This document shows, one piece after another, positions 49,094-57,248 of a stretch of DNA of 64,000 bases. A program made the translations under genes and the position numbers. The number at the start of each line of letters is the position of its first letter. Within the stretch, counting starts at the first letter, position 1. Under the pieces are notes generated by a model, which worked only from the letters and a program-made list of their open reading frames with translations, ran no database searches and was not told the origin of the DNA. Source of the stretch: Kitasatospora mediocidica KCTC 9733 (GTDB taxonomy: Bacteria; Actinomycetota; Actinomycetes; Streptomycetales; Streptomycetaceae); the NCBI RefSeq assembly GCF_000744225.1, contig NZ_JQLN01000005.1, forward strand, positions 2,503,001 through 2,567,000, written 5' to 3'.

Positions 49094-50443
49094 TTACGAG
49101 ACGCCGGACGACACCGGGGCCTGCTCCGCGGCGGCGTGCTTGGGCGCGGTCTGCGGCAGCCGGCGGTCCAGCATCTTGGCGACCTTCTTGCCGAGGTTCT
49201 GCCCGGGCATCTCGACCAGCGAGTAGGTGAGCTGGCTGAAGACCATGACGGCTGCCAGGAAGATCAGGGTCGGGACGAACTTCCCCGCACCGTGCTGGGC
49301 GAAGTGCACGTTCTTCTCGAGCCAGTAGATGCCCCACAGCACCGGGATGTGCACCACGTAGACCGAGTAGCTGACCTTCCCGAGCCAGGTCAGCGGGCGC
49401 GGCCAGCGGCGGTTGCGCAGCAGCATGCCGAAGCCGAAGCTCAGCCAGGCACCCAGGTAGGAGGCGGAGAAGGCGATCCAACCGGCCGTCCAGGTCCGGT
49501 TGAGGGCGTCCCCGTGGTTGTAGAGGAAGCCGACCAGGAAACCCGAGGTCAGCACGAAGCCGCAGGTGATCACGGCGAGCAGCGGGTCGATCTGCTTCTT
49601 CTCGGCACGGAAGATCGCGGTGCCCGCGAACATCGTGGCCAGGATCATCATGCTCTCGAAGAACGTGGACCGGGCGTTGAAGAAGAGCAGCACCGCGCCG
49701 AGGCCGCCGAGCACCATGGCACCGGTCCGGACCAGCTCCGGGCGGCCGCTGAGCACGCAGACCAGGCCGGTGATCATCACGACGATGGTCGCGGTGATCA
49801 GGTGCTGGGTGCTGGCGGTGTTGGTGGTGATCATCGCCGGGGTGACGAAGGCGCCGAGCAGCAGCGCCGCGCCCGCGAAGAAGACCGAGATGCCGGCGCT
49901 CTGCCGGTGCCAGCCCTTCACGAAGAGCGCGCTGACGAAGAAGTAGAAGACCATCTCGTAGCAGAGCGTCCACATCGCACCCAGCGCGCTGGGGATGTTC
50001 AGCATCTCGTGCAGGAGGGTCAGGTTGGCGAGGTAGGACCGCACCGGGTGGTCGGTGACCACGCCGGGTACCGCGGAGAAGTCCTTGGGGAGGATCACCA
50101 GCGACAGCGTGATGACGATCAGCAGCAGCGGGTAGATCCGGAAGATCCGGCCGACCCAGAAGCCCCGGACGTCGCCCCTGCGCTCCAGCGAGGCGGGCAC
50201 GATGTAGCCGCTCACCAGGAAGAAGAGCATTACGGCGTAGATGCCGAGGTCGAAGTGGTCCTCGATCCACGGGCCGGCCGGCGGGAGCAGCTTCAGGACG
50301 CCGAAGTGGTGGATCGCGACCAGCAGGGCCGCGATGCCGCGCAGGGCGTCCAACCAGCCGAGCCGCACTGCGGGTCGACCGGCGCGTGCTGTCTGTGGGG
50401 TGCCGACGGACTGGCCGGCCGGCTGCTGTTCAATCACGGTCAC
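49094..50443 (-). CDS. Acyltransferase 3 family membrane protein
   Basis: 449 aa with about ten hydrophobic helices. The N-terminal motif WLDALRGIAALLVAIHHFGV (with the catalytic His) and FFLVSGYIVPASLERR define the family, which O-acylates extracellular glycans and lipids. SYSVYVVHIPVLWG is the conserved late helix. GTG 50443. The soluble C-terminus is short. Next to two polytopic glycosyltransferases on the other strand, it may modify the same glycan; inference from context. Confidence 0.9.
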   Translation of the reverse strand: MTVIEQQPAGQSVGTPQTARAGRPAVRLGWLDALRGIAALLVAIHHFGVLKLLPPAGPWIEDHFDLGIYAVMLFFLVSGYIVPASLERRGDVRGFWVGRIFRIYPLLLIVITLSLVILPKDFSAVPGVVTDHPVRSYLANLTLLHEMLNIPSALGAMWTLCYEMVFYFFVSALFVKGWHRQSAGISVFFAGAALLLGAFVTPAMITTNTASTQHLITATIVVMITGLVCVLSGRPELVRTGAMVLGGLGAVLLFFNARSTFFESMMILATMFAGTAIFRAEKKQIDPLLAVITCGFVLTSGFLVGFLYNHGDALNRTWTAGWIAFSASYLGAWLSFGFGMLLRNRRWPRPLTWLGKVSYSVYVVHIPVLWGIYWLEKNVHFAQHGAGKFVPTLIFLAAVMVFSQLTYSLVEMPGQNLGKKVAKMLDRRLPQTAPKHAAAEQAPVSSGVS

Positions 50444-50450
50444 ACGCTGG

Positions 50451-50456
50451 AGGCTA
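50451..50456 (-). promoter_or_regulatory. Candidate -10 box of leaderless acyltransferase transcript
   Basis: On the minus strand TAGCCT lies 7 nt before the GTG at 50443, with no Shine-Dalgarno between. Confidence 0.4.
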
Positions 50457-50652
50457 GCCTATGCACGGCCGGTTTTGAGTACCTACTCGGTATGCATGCC
50501 CTTTCGGGCAATCGAGTGAACCCGGGGAGCCGGCGCAGGCGTCCTGGTCAGGGGGACCGGCTGCTCCCGTTCGTTAGCATGTGGCGTTGGCGTTGCCCGG
50601 GCGCCGAGCGTTCCCGGACCAGTCCGACCCCGAATCTGGAAGGCCGACGGTA

Positions 50653-51912
50653 GTGGCATCCCTTCTGAAGAACAGAGAGCCCGCCGGAGCATCGACGGCG
50701 GGCTCTTATCGCGTGCAGGCCGGTCGGCGCGGCCGACGCCCGCTCGCCAGGCTCGTCTCCTCGGCCCGCTACGCCGCGCCGGCCCTGTTCGGCTACGTCC
50801 TGGTCCGCGCGATCGGCATCGCGGTCCTGATGCTCTGGGAGGGCCAGCACGGCACGACCAGCCTGCACCGGCTGAGCACGCTCTGGGACGCCTCCTGGTA
50901 TCAGGACATCGCCCGGCACGGCTATGCGGGCACCGTGCCGCGCCCCGGGCCGTACGGCCCGTACCAGCCCTACGCCTTCTTCCCGGTCTACCCGATGCTG
51001 ATCCGGGTGGTCTGGTGGCTCGGCCCGCTGTCGGTGAACTACGCCGCGCTGGTGGTCGCCTGGATAGCCGCACTGGTGGCGGCCTGGGGGATCTTCGCGG
51101 TGGGGGAGCGGCTCTACAACCGCCGGACGGGTGTGATCGCCGCGGCGCTCTGGGGTGTCACGCCGTACGCGGTGGTCGAGAGCATGGCCTACTCCGAGCT
51201 GGTCTTCAGCGCGCTGGCGGTCTGGGCGATGTACGCCGCCGTGACCCGGCGCTGGGTCTGGGCCGGGGTGCTGGCCTCGCTCGCCGGGCTGACCCGCCCG
51301 ACCGGCGTCGCGGTCGCCGCGGCGATCGGGATCGGCGGGGTGGCGGCGCTGCTCGTCCAGTGGCGCCAGGACCGGCGCGGGGTGCTCCCGGAGGAGGACC
51401 GGCTGCCCTGGTGGCGTCCGCTGCTGGGGGCCGCGCTCGCGCCGCTCGGCTTCGTCGGCTTCATCCTCTGGGTGGGGTGGCAGAAGGGCAGCCTTGACGC
51501 GTATTTCCGGATCCAGGACGCCTGGCAGTCGCATTTCGACTTCGGCCGCTCCACGGCGCACTCCTTTCGGGTGATGCTGATGGTGCCCGGACCGGTCTGG
51601 ATGACCGACGTGGTGGTGGCCGCGACGATCACCGTTTCCGTGCTGTTGCTGGTCGTCTCGGTCCTCCAACGCCAGCCTCTGACACTGATCGTGTACAGCG
51701 GCATGATCCTGCTGCTCGCACTCGGTGATGCGGCATACTTCAACTCTCGTGCGCGATTCCTGATCCCGGCGTTCGCTCTGCTCTTTCCGCTGGCGGGAAA
51801 CCTGGCACGGGTGCGTACCCGGGGGTTGGTGCCAGCGGTCCTGGCGACCGCCGCTCTGTGTTCCGCCGCCTACGGCGGGTACGTGGTCTTCGTCTACACC
51901 AACTCGCCGTGA
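50653..51912 (+). CDS. Polytopic mannosyltransferase-like protein (PIG-V family)
   Basis: 419 aa with many membrane helices. WDASWYQDIARHGY near residue 80 and FFPVYPMLIR are the catalytic-loop motifs of PIG-V-like mannosyltransferases, with the conserved Trp-Asp. SMAYSELVFSALAVWAMYAA and GLTRPTG are typical. Such enzymes use polyprenyl-phosphate sugars at the outer face of the membrane. GTG 50653 is favoured by GGAAGG 9 nt upstream; a TAGCAT box at 50575-50580 may be its -10. A second glycosyltransferase follows 39 nt later. Confidence 0.82.
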   Translation: MASLLKNREPAGASTAGSYRVQAGRRGRRPLARLVSSARYAAPALFGYVLVRAIGIAVLMLWEGQHGTTSLHRLSTLWDASWYQDIARHGYAGTVPRPGPYGPYQPYAFFPVYPMLIRVVWWLGPLSVNYAALVVAWIAALVAAWGIFAVGERLYNRRTGVIAAALWGVTPYAVVESMAYSELVFSALAVWAMYAAVTRRWVWAGVLASLAGLTRPTGVAVAAAIGIGGVAALLVQWRQDRRGVLPEEDRLPWWRPLLGAALAPLGFVGFILWVGWQKGSLDAYFRIQDAWQSHFDFGRSTAHSFRVMLMVPGPVWMTDVVVAATITVSVLLLVVSVLQRQPLTLIVYSGMILLLALGDAAYFNSRARFLIPAFALLFPLAGNLARVRTRGLVPAVLATAALCSAAYGGYVVFVYTNSP

Positions 51913-51951
51913 CCGTGACCATCTGACCGAAAGCCGAGAGGGCCCGCAGCA

Positions 51952-53472
51952 ATGAGCGTCAGTGCCAGAAGCAGCGTTGCCCCGACCACCGAGGGCCCTG
52001 GCGAGGACGGCAGCAGAGCGCCCGGGCGGCGTGCGGCTGCGCTGCGCGTGGCCACCCGGCTGCTCTGGCTCTGGCCCGCGCTGCTGACCCTCGGGCTCTG
52101 TGTCTACGGCAGCGGCCGCGCGCTGCTCTGGCCGGACGAGCTGGCCACCTGGGACGCCATAGACCGCAGCCCGGCGCAGCTCTGGGGGATGTTGCAGCAC
52201 GTCGACGCGGTCGTCGGGGTGTACTACCTCCTGCTGCACTTCTGGACCGAGGCCTTCGGCCACAGCCTGGCGATGCTCCGGCTGCCGTCGGCGCTGGCCA
52301 TGACGGGTGCCGCGGTCTTCGTCGTGCTGATCGCCCGCAAGCTCTTCGGCGACCGTGCCGCGTTGACCGCCGGGGTGATCTTCGCGGTGACGCCGTCCGT
52401 GTCGCGCTACGGGCAGGAGGCCCGCAGCTACGCGTTCGTGGTGCTGGCCGTCGCCGCCGCGACCTTCCTGCTGCTGCGGGCCCTGGAGCGGCCGACGCTC
52501 CCGCGCTGGGCGCTCTACGCCGTCGCGGTGGTCTGCGCCGGGCTGTTCCACATGATCTCGCTGGTGGTCCTGGGCGGCCACGCGCTGGTCGTCCTCTGGC
52601 GCTGGTGGAACGGGCGCGAGCGGCGGCTGCTGATCGGGTTCTCGGCGGCCGTGGTGGCGGCGCTGGTGCCGCTGGTGCCGCTGGTGCTCACCGGCCAGAA
52701 GCAGGTGGGCCGGCAGCTCTCATGGGTGCCGAAGCCCACCCTGCCCGACCTCGGGGGCATCCTCTGGCCCGGCATGTTCGGCGCCAGCGGGGTCGCGCTG
52801 TGCGTCCTCGCGATGGCGGTGCTCCCGATGGCCTGGATCGGCGGGCGGCGCTCGGCGGTCGAGATGGGCCTGATCGCGGTGCTGCCGATCCCGGCGGTCG
52901 GGATCATCTCGATGGGCTCGACCTCGTACTTCCTGGACCGCTACCTGCTCTTCACGGTGCCGATCTGGGCGATCCTGGCCGGCGCCGGGCTGGCCGCGCT
53001 GCGGCCGAAGATGCTGCTGCCGCTCGGGCTGGTCGCGGTGATCGTGCTGGGCACCCACGAGCAGCACATCAACCGCGAGCGGTACGCCTTCGTGGACTGG
53101 GACGCCAAGGCCGCGGCCGCGGTGATCGCCGAGAACTACCAGCCCGGGGACGGCATCGCGCCGGCCCGTGGCAAGGACCTCCTGATGGAGGTGCCCACCG
53201 CGCTCGACTACTACCTGCCGAAGCAGGACGCCATAAAGGACGTCTTCGTCGCGCGCAGCGCGGTCGCCGTCGACGACCTCTATCCGCAGCTGTGCAGCGA
53301 CCCGGCCGCCTGCCTGGGGAACACGCCCCGGGTGTGGGTGGTGGCCATAGGGAAGGCCAAGGACCAGTTCCGCGGCTTCTCGCCGGACGAGGTGACGGCG
53401 CTCAACGCGGCGTACCCGAAGAAGACGGTGACGCAGGTGCACGGACTGGTCGTCACGCTGATGGAGCGTTAG
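51952..53472 (+). CDS. Polytopic glycosyltransferase (GT39/ArnT-like)
   Basis: 506 aa with about 11 membrane helices and a C-terminal soluble domain (about 380-506). The first loop carries LLWPDELATWDAIDRS with an acidic DE pair typical of GT-C transferases, followed by VGVYYLLLHFWTEAFG. RYGQEARSYAFVVLAVA is the conserved loop of the family. Predicted lipid-linked sugar donor. Probably co-transcribed with the PIG-V-like gene. Its 3' end overlaps the opposite-strand gene by 20 nt. Confidence 0.83.
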   Translation: MSVSARSSVAPTTEGPGEDGSRAPGRRAAALRVATRLLWLWPALLTLGLCVYGSGRALLWPDELATWDAIDRSPAQLWGMLQHVDAVVGVYYLLLHFWTEAFGHSLAMLRLPSALAMTGAAVFVVLIARKLFGDRAALTAGVIFAVTPSVSRYGQEARSYAFVVLAVAAATFLLLRALERPTLPRWALYAVAVVCAGLFHMISLVVLGGHALVVLWRWWNGRERRLLIGFSAAVVAALVPLVPLVLTGQKQVGRQLSWVPKPTLPDLGGILWPGMFGASGVALCVLAMAVLPMAWIGGRRSAVEMGLIAVLPIPAVGIISMGSTSYFLDRYLLFTVPIWAILAGAGLAALRPKMLLPLGLVAVIVLGTHEQHINRERYAFVDWDAKAAAAVIAENYQPGDGIAPARGKDLLMEVPTALDYYLPKQDAIKDVFVARSAVAVDDLYPQLCSDPAACLGNTPRVWVVAIGKAKDQFRGFSPDEVTALNAAYPKKTVTQVHGLVVTLMER

Positions 53473-53956
53473 GCGCGGGTTGCGCCGGGAGGCCGAAGCG
53501 CGCCTGGAGGCCCTGGGTGAGGGAGGCGGCCCGGTCGAGCCGCCAACTCCCCTCCAGGACGGCCTGCGGGTCGTCGGCCGGGTCGAACAGCAGGGGTGCG
53601 GCGAGGACTTCGCCGTGCCCCTGCTGCCGTCCGCCGGACAGGGCGCCGCGCCGGGGCGCCGGCGCGGGGGTGGACACGGGGGCCGGCGGCGGGCTCAGTG
53701 GGGGGCCGGTGCGGTCCGCCTCCTGGTCGAGCAGGTCGGCGCGGGTGGGGGCGGACGGCAGGGCGGCGCTGCTGACGGCCGGGCCCGGTTCGGGGGCCTG
53801 GTCGGCGGGGCCGACCGCCGCGAGGTGGGTGAGCGAGACCGCGCCGGCCATCGTGACGCCGGCGACGCCGGCCGCGGTGCGGGCGGTGCGTGCGGCCCGG
53901 GCGATCCGCGGTGAGAACAGCGCAGGCCGGGAGCGGGGTTTGCGGTGCGAGGCCAT
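53453..53956 (-). CDS. Small secreted or anchored hypothetical protein
   Basis: 167 aa from ATG 53956. A basic N-terminus (MASHRKPRSRPALFSPRIAR), a weakly hydrophobic segment at about 30-55, then Pro/Ala-rich sequence and a C-terminal part with no recognisable fold. The longer reading from 54148 adds upstream sequence that overlaps the pcrA promoter and is rejected. No function is recognised. Divergent from pcrA; a TAGCGT box sits 7 nt before the start. Confidence 0.6.
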   Translation of the reverse strand: MASHRKPRSRPALFSPRIARAARTARTAAGVAGVTMAGAVSLTHLAAVGPADQAPEPGPAVSSAALPSAPTRADLLDQEADRTGPPLSPPPAPVSTPAPAPRRGALSGGRQQGHGEVLAAPLLFDPADDPQAVLEGSWRLDRAASLTQGLQARFGLPAQPAPNAPSA

Positions 53957-53963
53957 GACGGGG

Positions 53964-53969
53964 ACGCTA
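53964..53969 (-). promoter_or_regulatory. Candidate -10 box of leaderless transcript at 53956
   Basis: Minus-strand TAGCGT lies 7 nt before ATG 53956; no Shine-Dalgarno is present. Confidence 0.4.
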
Positions 53970-54146
53970 GCCGGGCGCGGGGCCGGAGGGGCGGGAGTTA
54001 CGGCTCTGGTCGGAAGAATTCGGAAGCGACCGTTCCGGATATCCCGATGTCCGTTTCGGTACGAACCGATGGCGTGCTGTGACCGTTCCGCCGGGACCTC
54101 CGATCCGGCCTGTCCTGTCAGTGCCGGGTCATACACTCGGAGGGCC

Positions 54147-56717
54147 ATGAGTAGCCTCTTTGACGACCTCCCGCTCCCCGGCTTCGAGCTGAAGCCTTCC
54201 TTCGCGACGCCCGCGGACCACGCCGAGGAGCCTCCACCGGAGGACCACTACGGCCACGAGGGCGGCTACGAGGAAGAGATCCCGCACGATCTCTTCCAGA
54301 CCGATTACGCCGCGGCCTCCGCCCGCGACGCCTACCACCGCAACGGCGCCCACCGCACGGTCGTCGACCCGGCCCAGCTGCTGGAGGGGATGAACGACCC
54401 GCAGCGCGAGGCGGTGCTGCACGCGGGCTCGCCGCTGCTCATCGTGGCCGGCGCGGGGTCGGGCAAGACCCGGGTGCTGACGCACCGGATCGCCTATCTG
54501 CTGGGCGCGCGCGGGGTGCAGCCGGGCGAGATCCTGGCGATCACCTTCACCAACAAGGCGGCCGGCGAGATGCGCGAGCGCGTCGAGCAGCTGGTCGGGC
54601 CGCGCGCCCGGGCGATGTGGGTGTCGACCTTCCACAGCGCCTGCGTGCGGATCCTGCGCCGGGAGAGCAAGCGGCTCGGGTTCACCTCCAGCTTCTCGAT
54701 CTACGACTCGGCGGACTCGCAGCGGCTGATGTCGCTGGTCTGCCGGGACCTGGACCTGGACCCCAAGCAGTTCCCGCCGAAGTCGTTCACGGCCAAGGTC
54801 TCCAACCTCAAGAACGAGCTGATCGACGAGGAGACCTACGCGGCCCAGGCCGCGAACCCGATGGAGCGCAAGCTCGCCGAGGCGTACGCGCTCTACCAGC
54901 GCCGCCTGCGCGAGGCCAACGCGCTCGACTTCGACGACATCATCATGACCACCGTCAACCTGCTGCAGGCCTTCCCCGACGCGGCCGAGCACTACCGGCG
55001 CCGGTTCCGGCACATCCTGGTCGACGAGTACCAGGACACCAACCACGCCCAGTACACGCTGGTGCGCGAGCTCAGCGGCGGCGCGGCGGGGTCCGCGCCC
55101 AGGCGCACGGTGGACGGCGACTTCGTCAACCCGGCCGCGGCCGGCCTGGCGTCGGTGCCGCCCGCCGAGCTGTGCGTGGTGGGTGACGCGGACCAGTCGA
55201 TCTACGCGTTCCGCGGCGCGACGATCCGCAACATCCTCCAGTTCGAGGAGGACTACCCCGAGGCCGTGACGATCCTGCTGGAGCAGAACTACCGCTCCAC
55301 CCAGACCATCCTGAGCGCCGCCAACGCCGTCATCGAGCGCAACACCAGCCGCCGCGAGAAGAAGCTCTGGACGGCCGGCGAGCACGGCGAGAAGGTCGTC
55401 GGCTACGTCGCGGACGACGAGCACGGCGAGGCGCAGTTCATCGCCGAGGAGATCGACCGGCTCACCGACGCGGGCGACGCCCGGCCCGGCGACGTGGCGA
55501 TCTTCTACCGGACGAACGCCCAGTCCCGGGTGTTCGAGGAGGTGTTCATCCGGGTCGGCCTGCCGTACAAGGTGGTCGGCGGGGTGCGCTTCTACGAGCG
55601 CAAGGAGGTCCGGGACGTCCTGGCCTACCTGCGGGTGCTCTCCAACCCCGAGGACACCGTGCCGCTGCGCCGGATCCTCAACGTGCCCAAGCGCGGGATC
55701 GGCGACCGCGCCGAGGCGATGATCGACGCGCTGTCGGCCCGGGAGCGGATCAGCTTCGCCCAGGCGTTGCTGCGCGTCGACGAGGCGTACGGGATGGCCG
55801 CGCGCTCGGCCAACGCGGTGCGCAAGTTCAACGAGCTGCTGGCCGGACTGCGCCAGATCGTCGAGTCCGGTGCCGGGCCGGCCGCCGTCCTGGAGGCCGT
55901 CCTGGAGCAGACCGGCTACCTGGCCGAGCTGCAGTCCTCCACCGACCCGCAGGACGAGACCCGGGTGGAGAACCTCCAGGAGCTGGCCGCGGTGGCCCTG
56001 GAGTACGAGCAGGACCCGGGCGAGCGACCGGACGGCGAGGGTGAGGGCACGCCGCCGATCGGCTCGCTGGCCGACTTCCTGGAGCGGGTCGCCCTGGTCG
56101 CCGACTCGGATCAGATCCCGGATGACGAGGACGGCAGCGGCGTCATCACCATGATGACCCTGCACACCGCCAAGGGCCTGGAGTTCCCGGTGGTCTTCCT
56201 GACCGGCATGGAGGACGGGATCTTCCCGCACATGCGGGCACTCAGCCAGGTCAAGGAGCTGGAGGAGGAGCGCCGGCTCGCGTACGTCGGGCTGACCCGG
56301 GCCCGGGAGCGGCTCTACCTGACCCGCTCGGTGCTGCGCAGCGCCTGGGGCCAGCCCTCCTACAACCCGGCCTCGCGCTTCCTGGACGAGATCCCGGGCG
56401 AGCTGGTGCAGTGGAAGCGCACCGGCGCGGCCGCGATGCCGGCCTCGCGCGGACTGTCGTCCGGCTCCTCGCGCGGCTCGGGCGGCGGGCTGAGCTCGTC
56501 CTCGCCGAAGGCGGGCTGGGGCACGTCGGCGCGCAAGGTCACCGAGCGCGAGGTGGTGGCGCTCGCGGTCGGCGACCGGGTCAGCCACGACACCTTCGGC
56601 CTGGGCACGGTGGCCGGCACCGAGGGCGTCGGCGACAAGGCCAAGGCGACGATCGACTTCGGCAGCTCGGGCCGCAAGGTCCTGCTGCTGCGGTACGCGC
56701 CGGTCGAGAAGCTGTAG
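54147..56717 (+). CDS. pcrA: UvrD/PcrA-type DNA helicase
   Basis: 856 aa, ATG 54147 after GGAGGG. Superfamily 1 motifs in order: NDPQREAV (Q), AGAGSGKTRVL (I), ITFTNKAAGEMRER (Ia), VDEYQDTN (II), VVGDADQSIYAFRGA (III), LEQNYRST (IV), TLHTAKGLEFPVVFLTG (V) and YVGLTRARERL (VI). An acidic His-rich N-terminal extension (about 75 aa) precedes the core. About 30 extra residues lie between motifs II and III. The C-terminus has the PcrA tail (GDRVSHDTFGLGTV), which binds RNA polymerase in other bacteria. Roles in repair and removing stalled complexes are family knowledge. Confidence 0.95.
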   Translation: MSSLFDDLPLPGFELKPSFATPADHAEEPPPEDHYGHEGGYEEEIPHDLFQTDYAAASARDAYHRNGAHRTVVDPAQLLEGMNDPQREAVLHAGSPLLIVAGAGSGKTRVLTHRIAYLLGARGVQPGEILAITFTNKAAGEMRERVEQLVGPRARAMWVSTFHSACVRILRRESKRLGFTSSFSIYDSADSQRLMSLVCRDLDLDPKQFPPKSFTAKVSNLKNELIDEETYAAQAANPMERKLAEAYALYQRRLREANALDFDDIIMTTVNLLQAFPDAAEHYRRRFRHILVDEYQDTNHAQYTLVRELSGGAAGSAPRRTVDGDFVNPAAAGLASVPPAELCVVGDADQSIYAFRGATIRNILQFEEDYPEAVTILLEQNYRSTQTILSAANAVIERNTSRREKKLWTAGEHGEKVVGYVADDEHGEAQFIAEEIDRLTDAGDARPGDVAIFYRTNAQSRVFEEVFIRVGLPYKVVGGVRFYERKEVRDVLAYLRVLSNPEDTVPLRRILNVPKRGIGDRAEAMIDALSARERISFAQALLRVDEAYGMAARSANAVRKFNELLAGLRQIVESGAGPAAVLEAVLEQTGYLAELQSSTDPQDETRVENLQELAAVALEYEQDPGERPDGEGEGTPPIGSLADFLERVALVADSDQIPDDEDGSGVITMMTLHTAKGLEFPVVFLTGMEDGIFPHMRALSQVKELEEERRLAYVGLTRARERLYLTRSVLRSAWGQPSYNPASRFLDEIPGELVQWKRTGAAAMPASRGLSSGSSRGSGGGLSSSSPKAGWGTSARKVTEREVVALAVGDRVSHDTFGLGTVAGTEGVGDKAKATIDFGSSGRKVLLLRYAPVEKL

Positions 56718-56742
56718 CACTGGTCCCCGGGGCTGTGATTTT

Positions 56743-56759
56743 CCCCTCCTCTTGAGGGG
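56743..56759 (+). terminator. Weak hairpin after pcrA
   Basis: CCCCTC-N5-GAGGGG just after the pcrA stop. Short stem, so possibly only a partial terminator. Confidence 0.4.
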
Positions 56760-56833
56760 TGGCACCGTCCCGGGGCTCCAGTGACGCTAACCTCCCCTCA
56801 GGCTTGTTATCGGTGGTTAACGTGGAGGCAGTG

Positions 56834-57241
56834 ATGGGTGTGTCAGGCCCGATCCGGGTCGTGGTCGCCAAGCCGGGGCTCGACGGTCACGACCGGGGCG
56901 CCAAGGTGATCGCGCGCGCCCTGCGGGACGCCGGCATGGAGGTGATCTACACCGGGCTGCACCAGACGCCCGAGCAGATCGTCGACACCGCCATCCAGGA
57001 GGACGCCGACGGCATCGGCCTGTCGATCCTCTCCGGCGCGCATATGACGCTCTGCGCCCGGGTGATCGCGCTGCTCAAGGAGCGCGACGCGGCGGACATC
57101 AAGGTGTTCTGTGGCGGCATCGTGCCGGACGAGGACATCATCGAGCTGAAGGCGATGGGGGTCGCGGACATCTTCACCCCCGGCACCCCGACCCGTGACG
57201 TGGTGGCCTGGGTCGAGGCCAACCTGCGCGCGGCGGGCTGA
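56834..57241 (+). CDS. icmB: Cobalamin-binding small subunit, isobutyryl-CoA mutase type
   Basis: 135 aa, a stand-alone B12-binding domain. [21 protein letters not shown] carries the DxHxxG motif whose His replaces the lower base of cobalamin; SILSGAH and [11 protein letters not shown] complete the pocket. It matches IcmB of Streptomyces, which pairs with the large subunit IcmA to interconvert isobutyryl-CoA and n-butyryl-CoA, feeding polyketide starter and extender pools. In S. coelicolor icmB is also far from icmA and close to pcrA. ATG 56834 follows GGAGG; GTG 56822 is possible. Confidence 0.88.
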   Translation: MGVSGPIRVVVAKPGLDGHDRGAKVIARALRDAGMEVIYTGLHQTPEQIVDTAIQEDADGIGLSILSGAHMTLCARVIALLKERDAADIKVFCGGIVPDEDIIELKAMGVADIFTPGTPTRDVVAWVEANLRAAG

Positions 57242-57248
57242 GCCCCTC

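Noticed and set aside
52605-54146. Upstream extension of the pcrA frame
   Set aside because: Overlaps the ArnT-like gene; the helicase family starts near ATG 54147, which has a ribosome-binding site.
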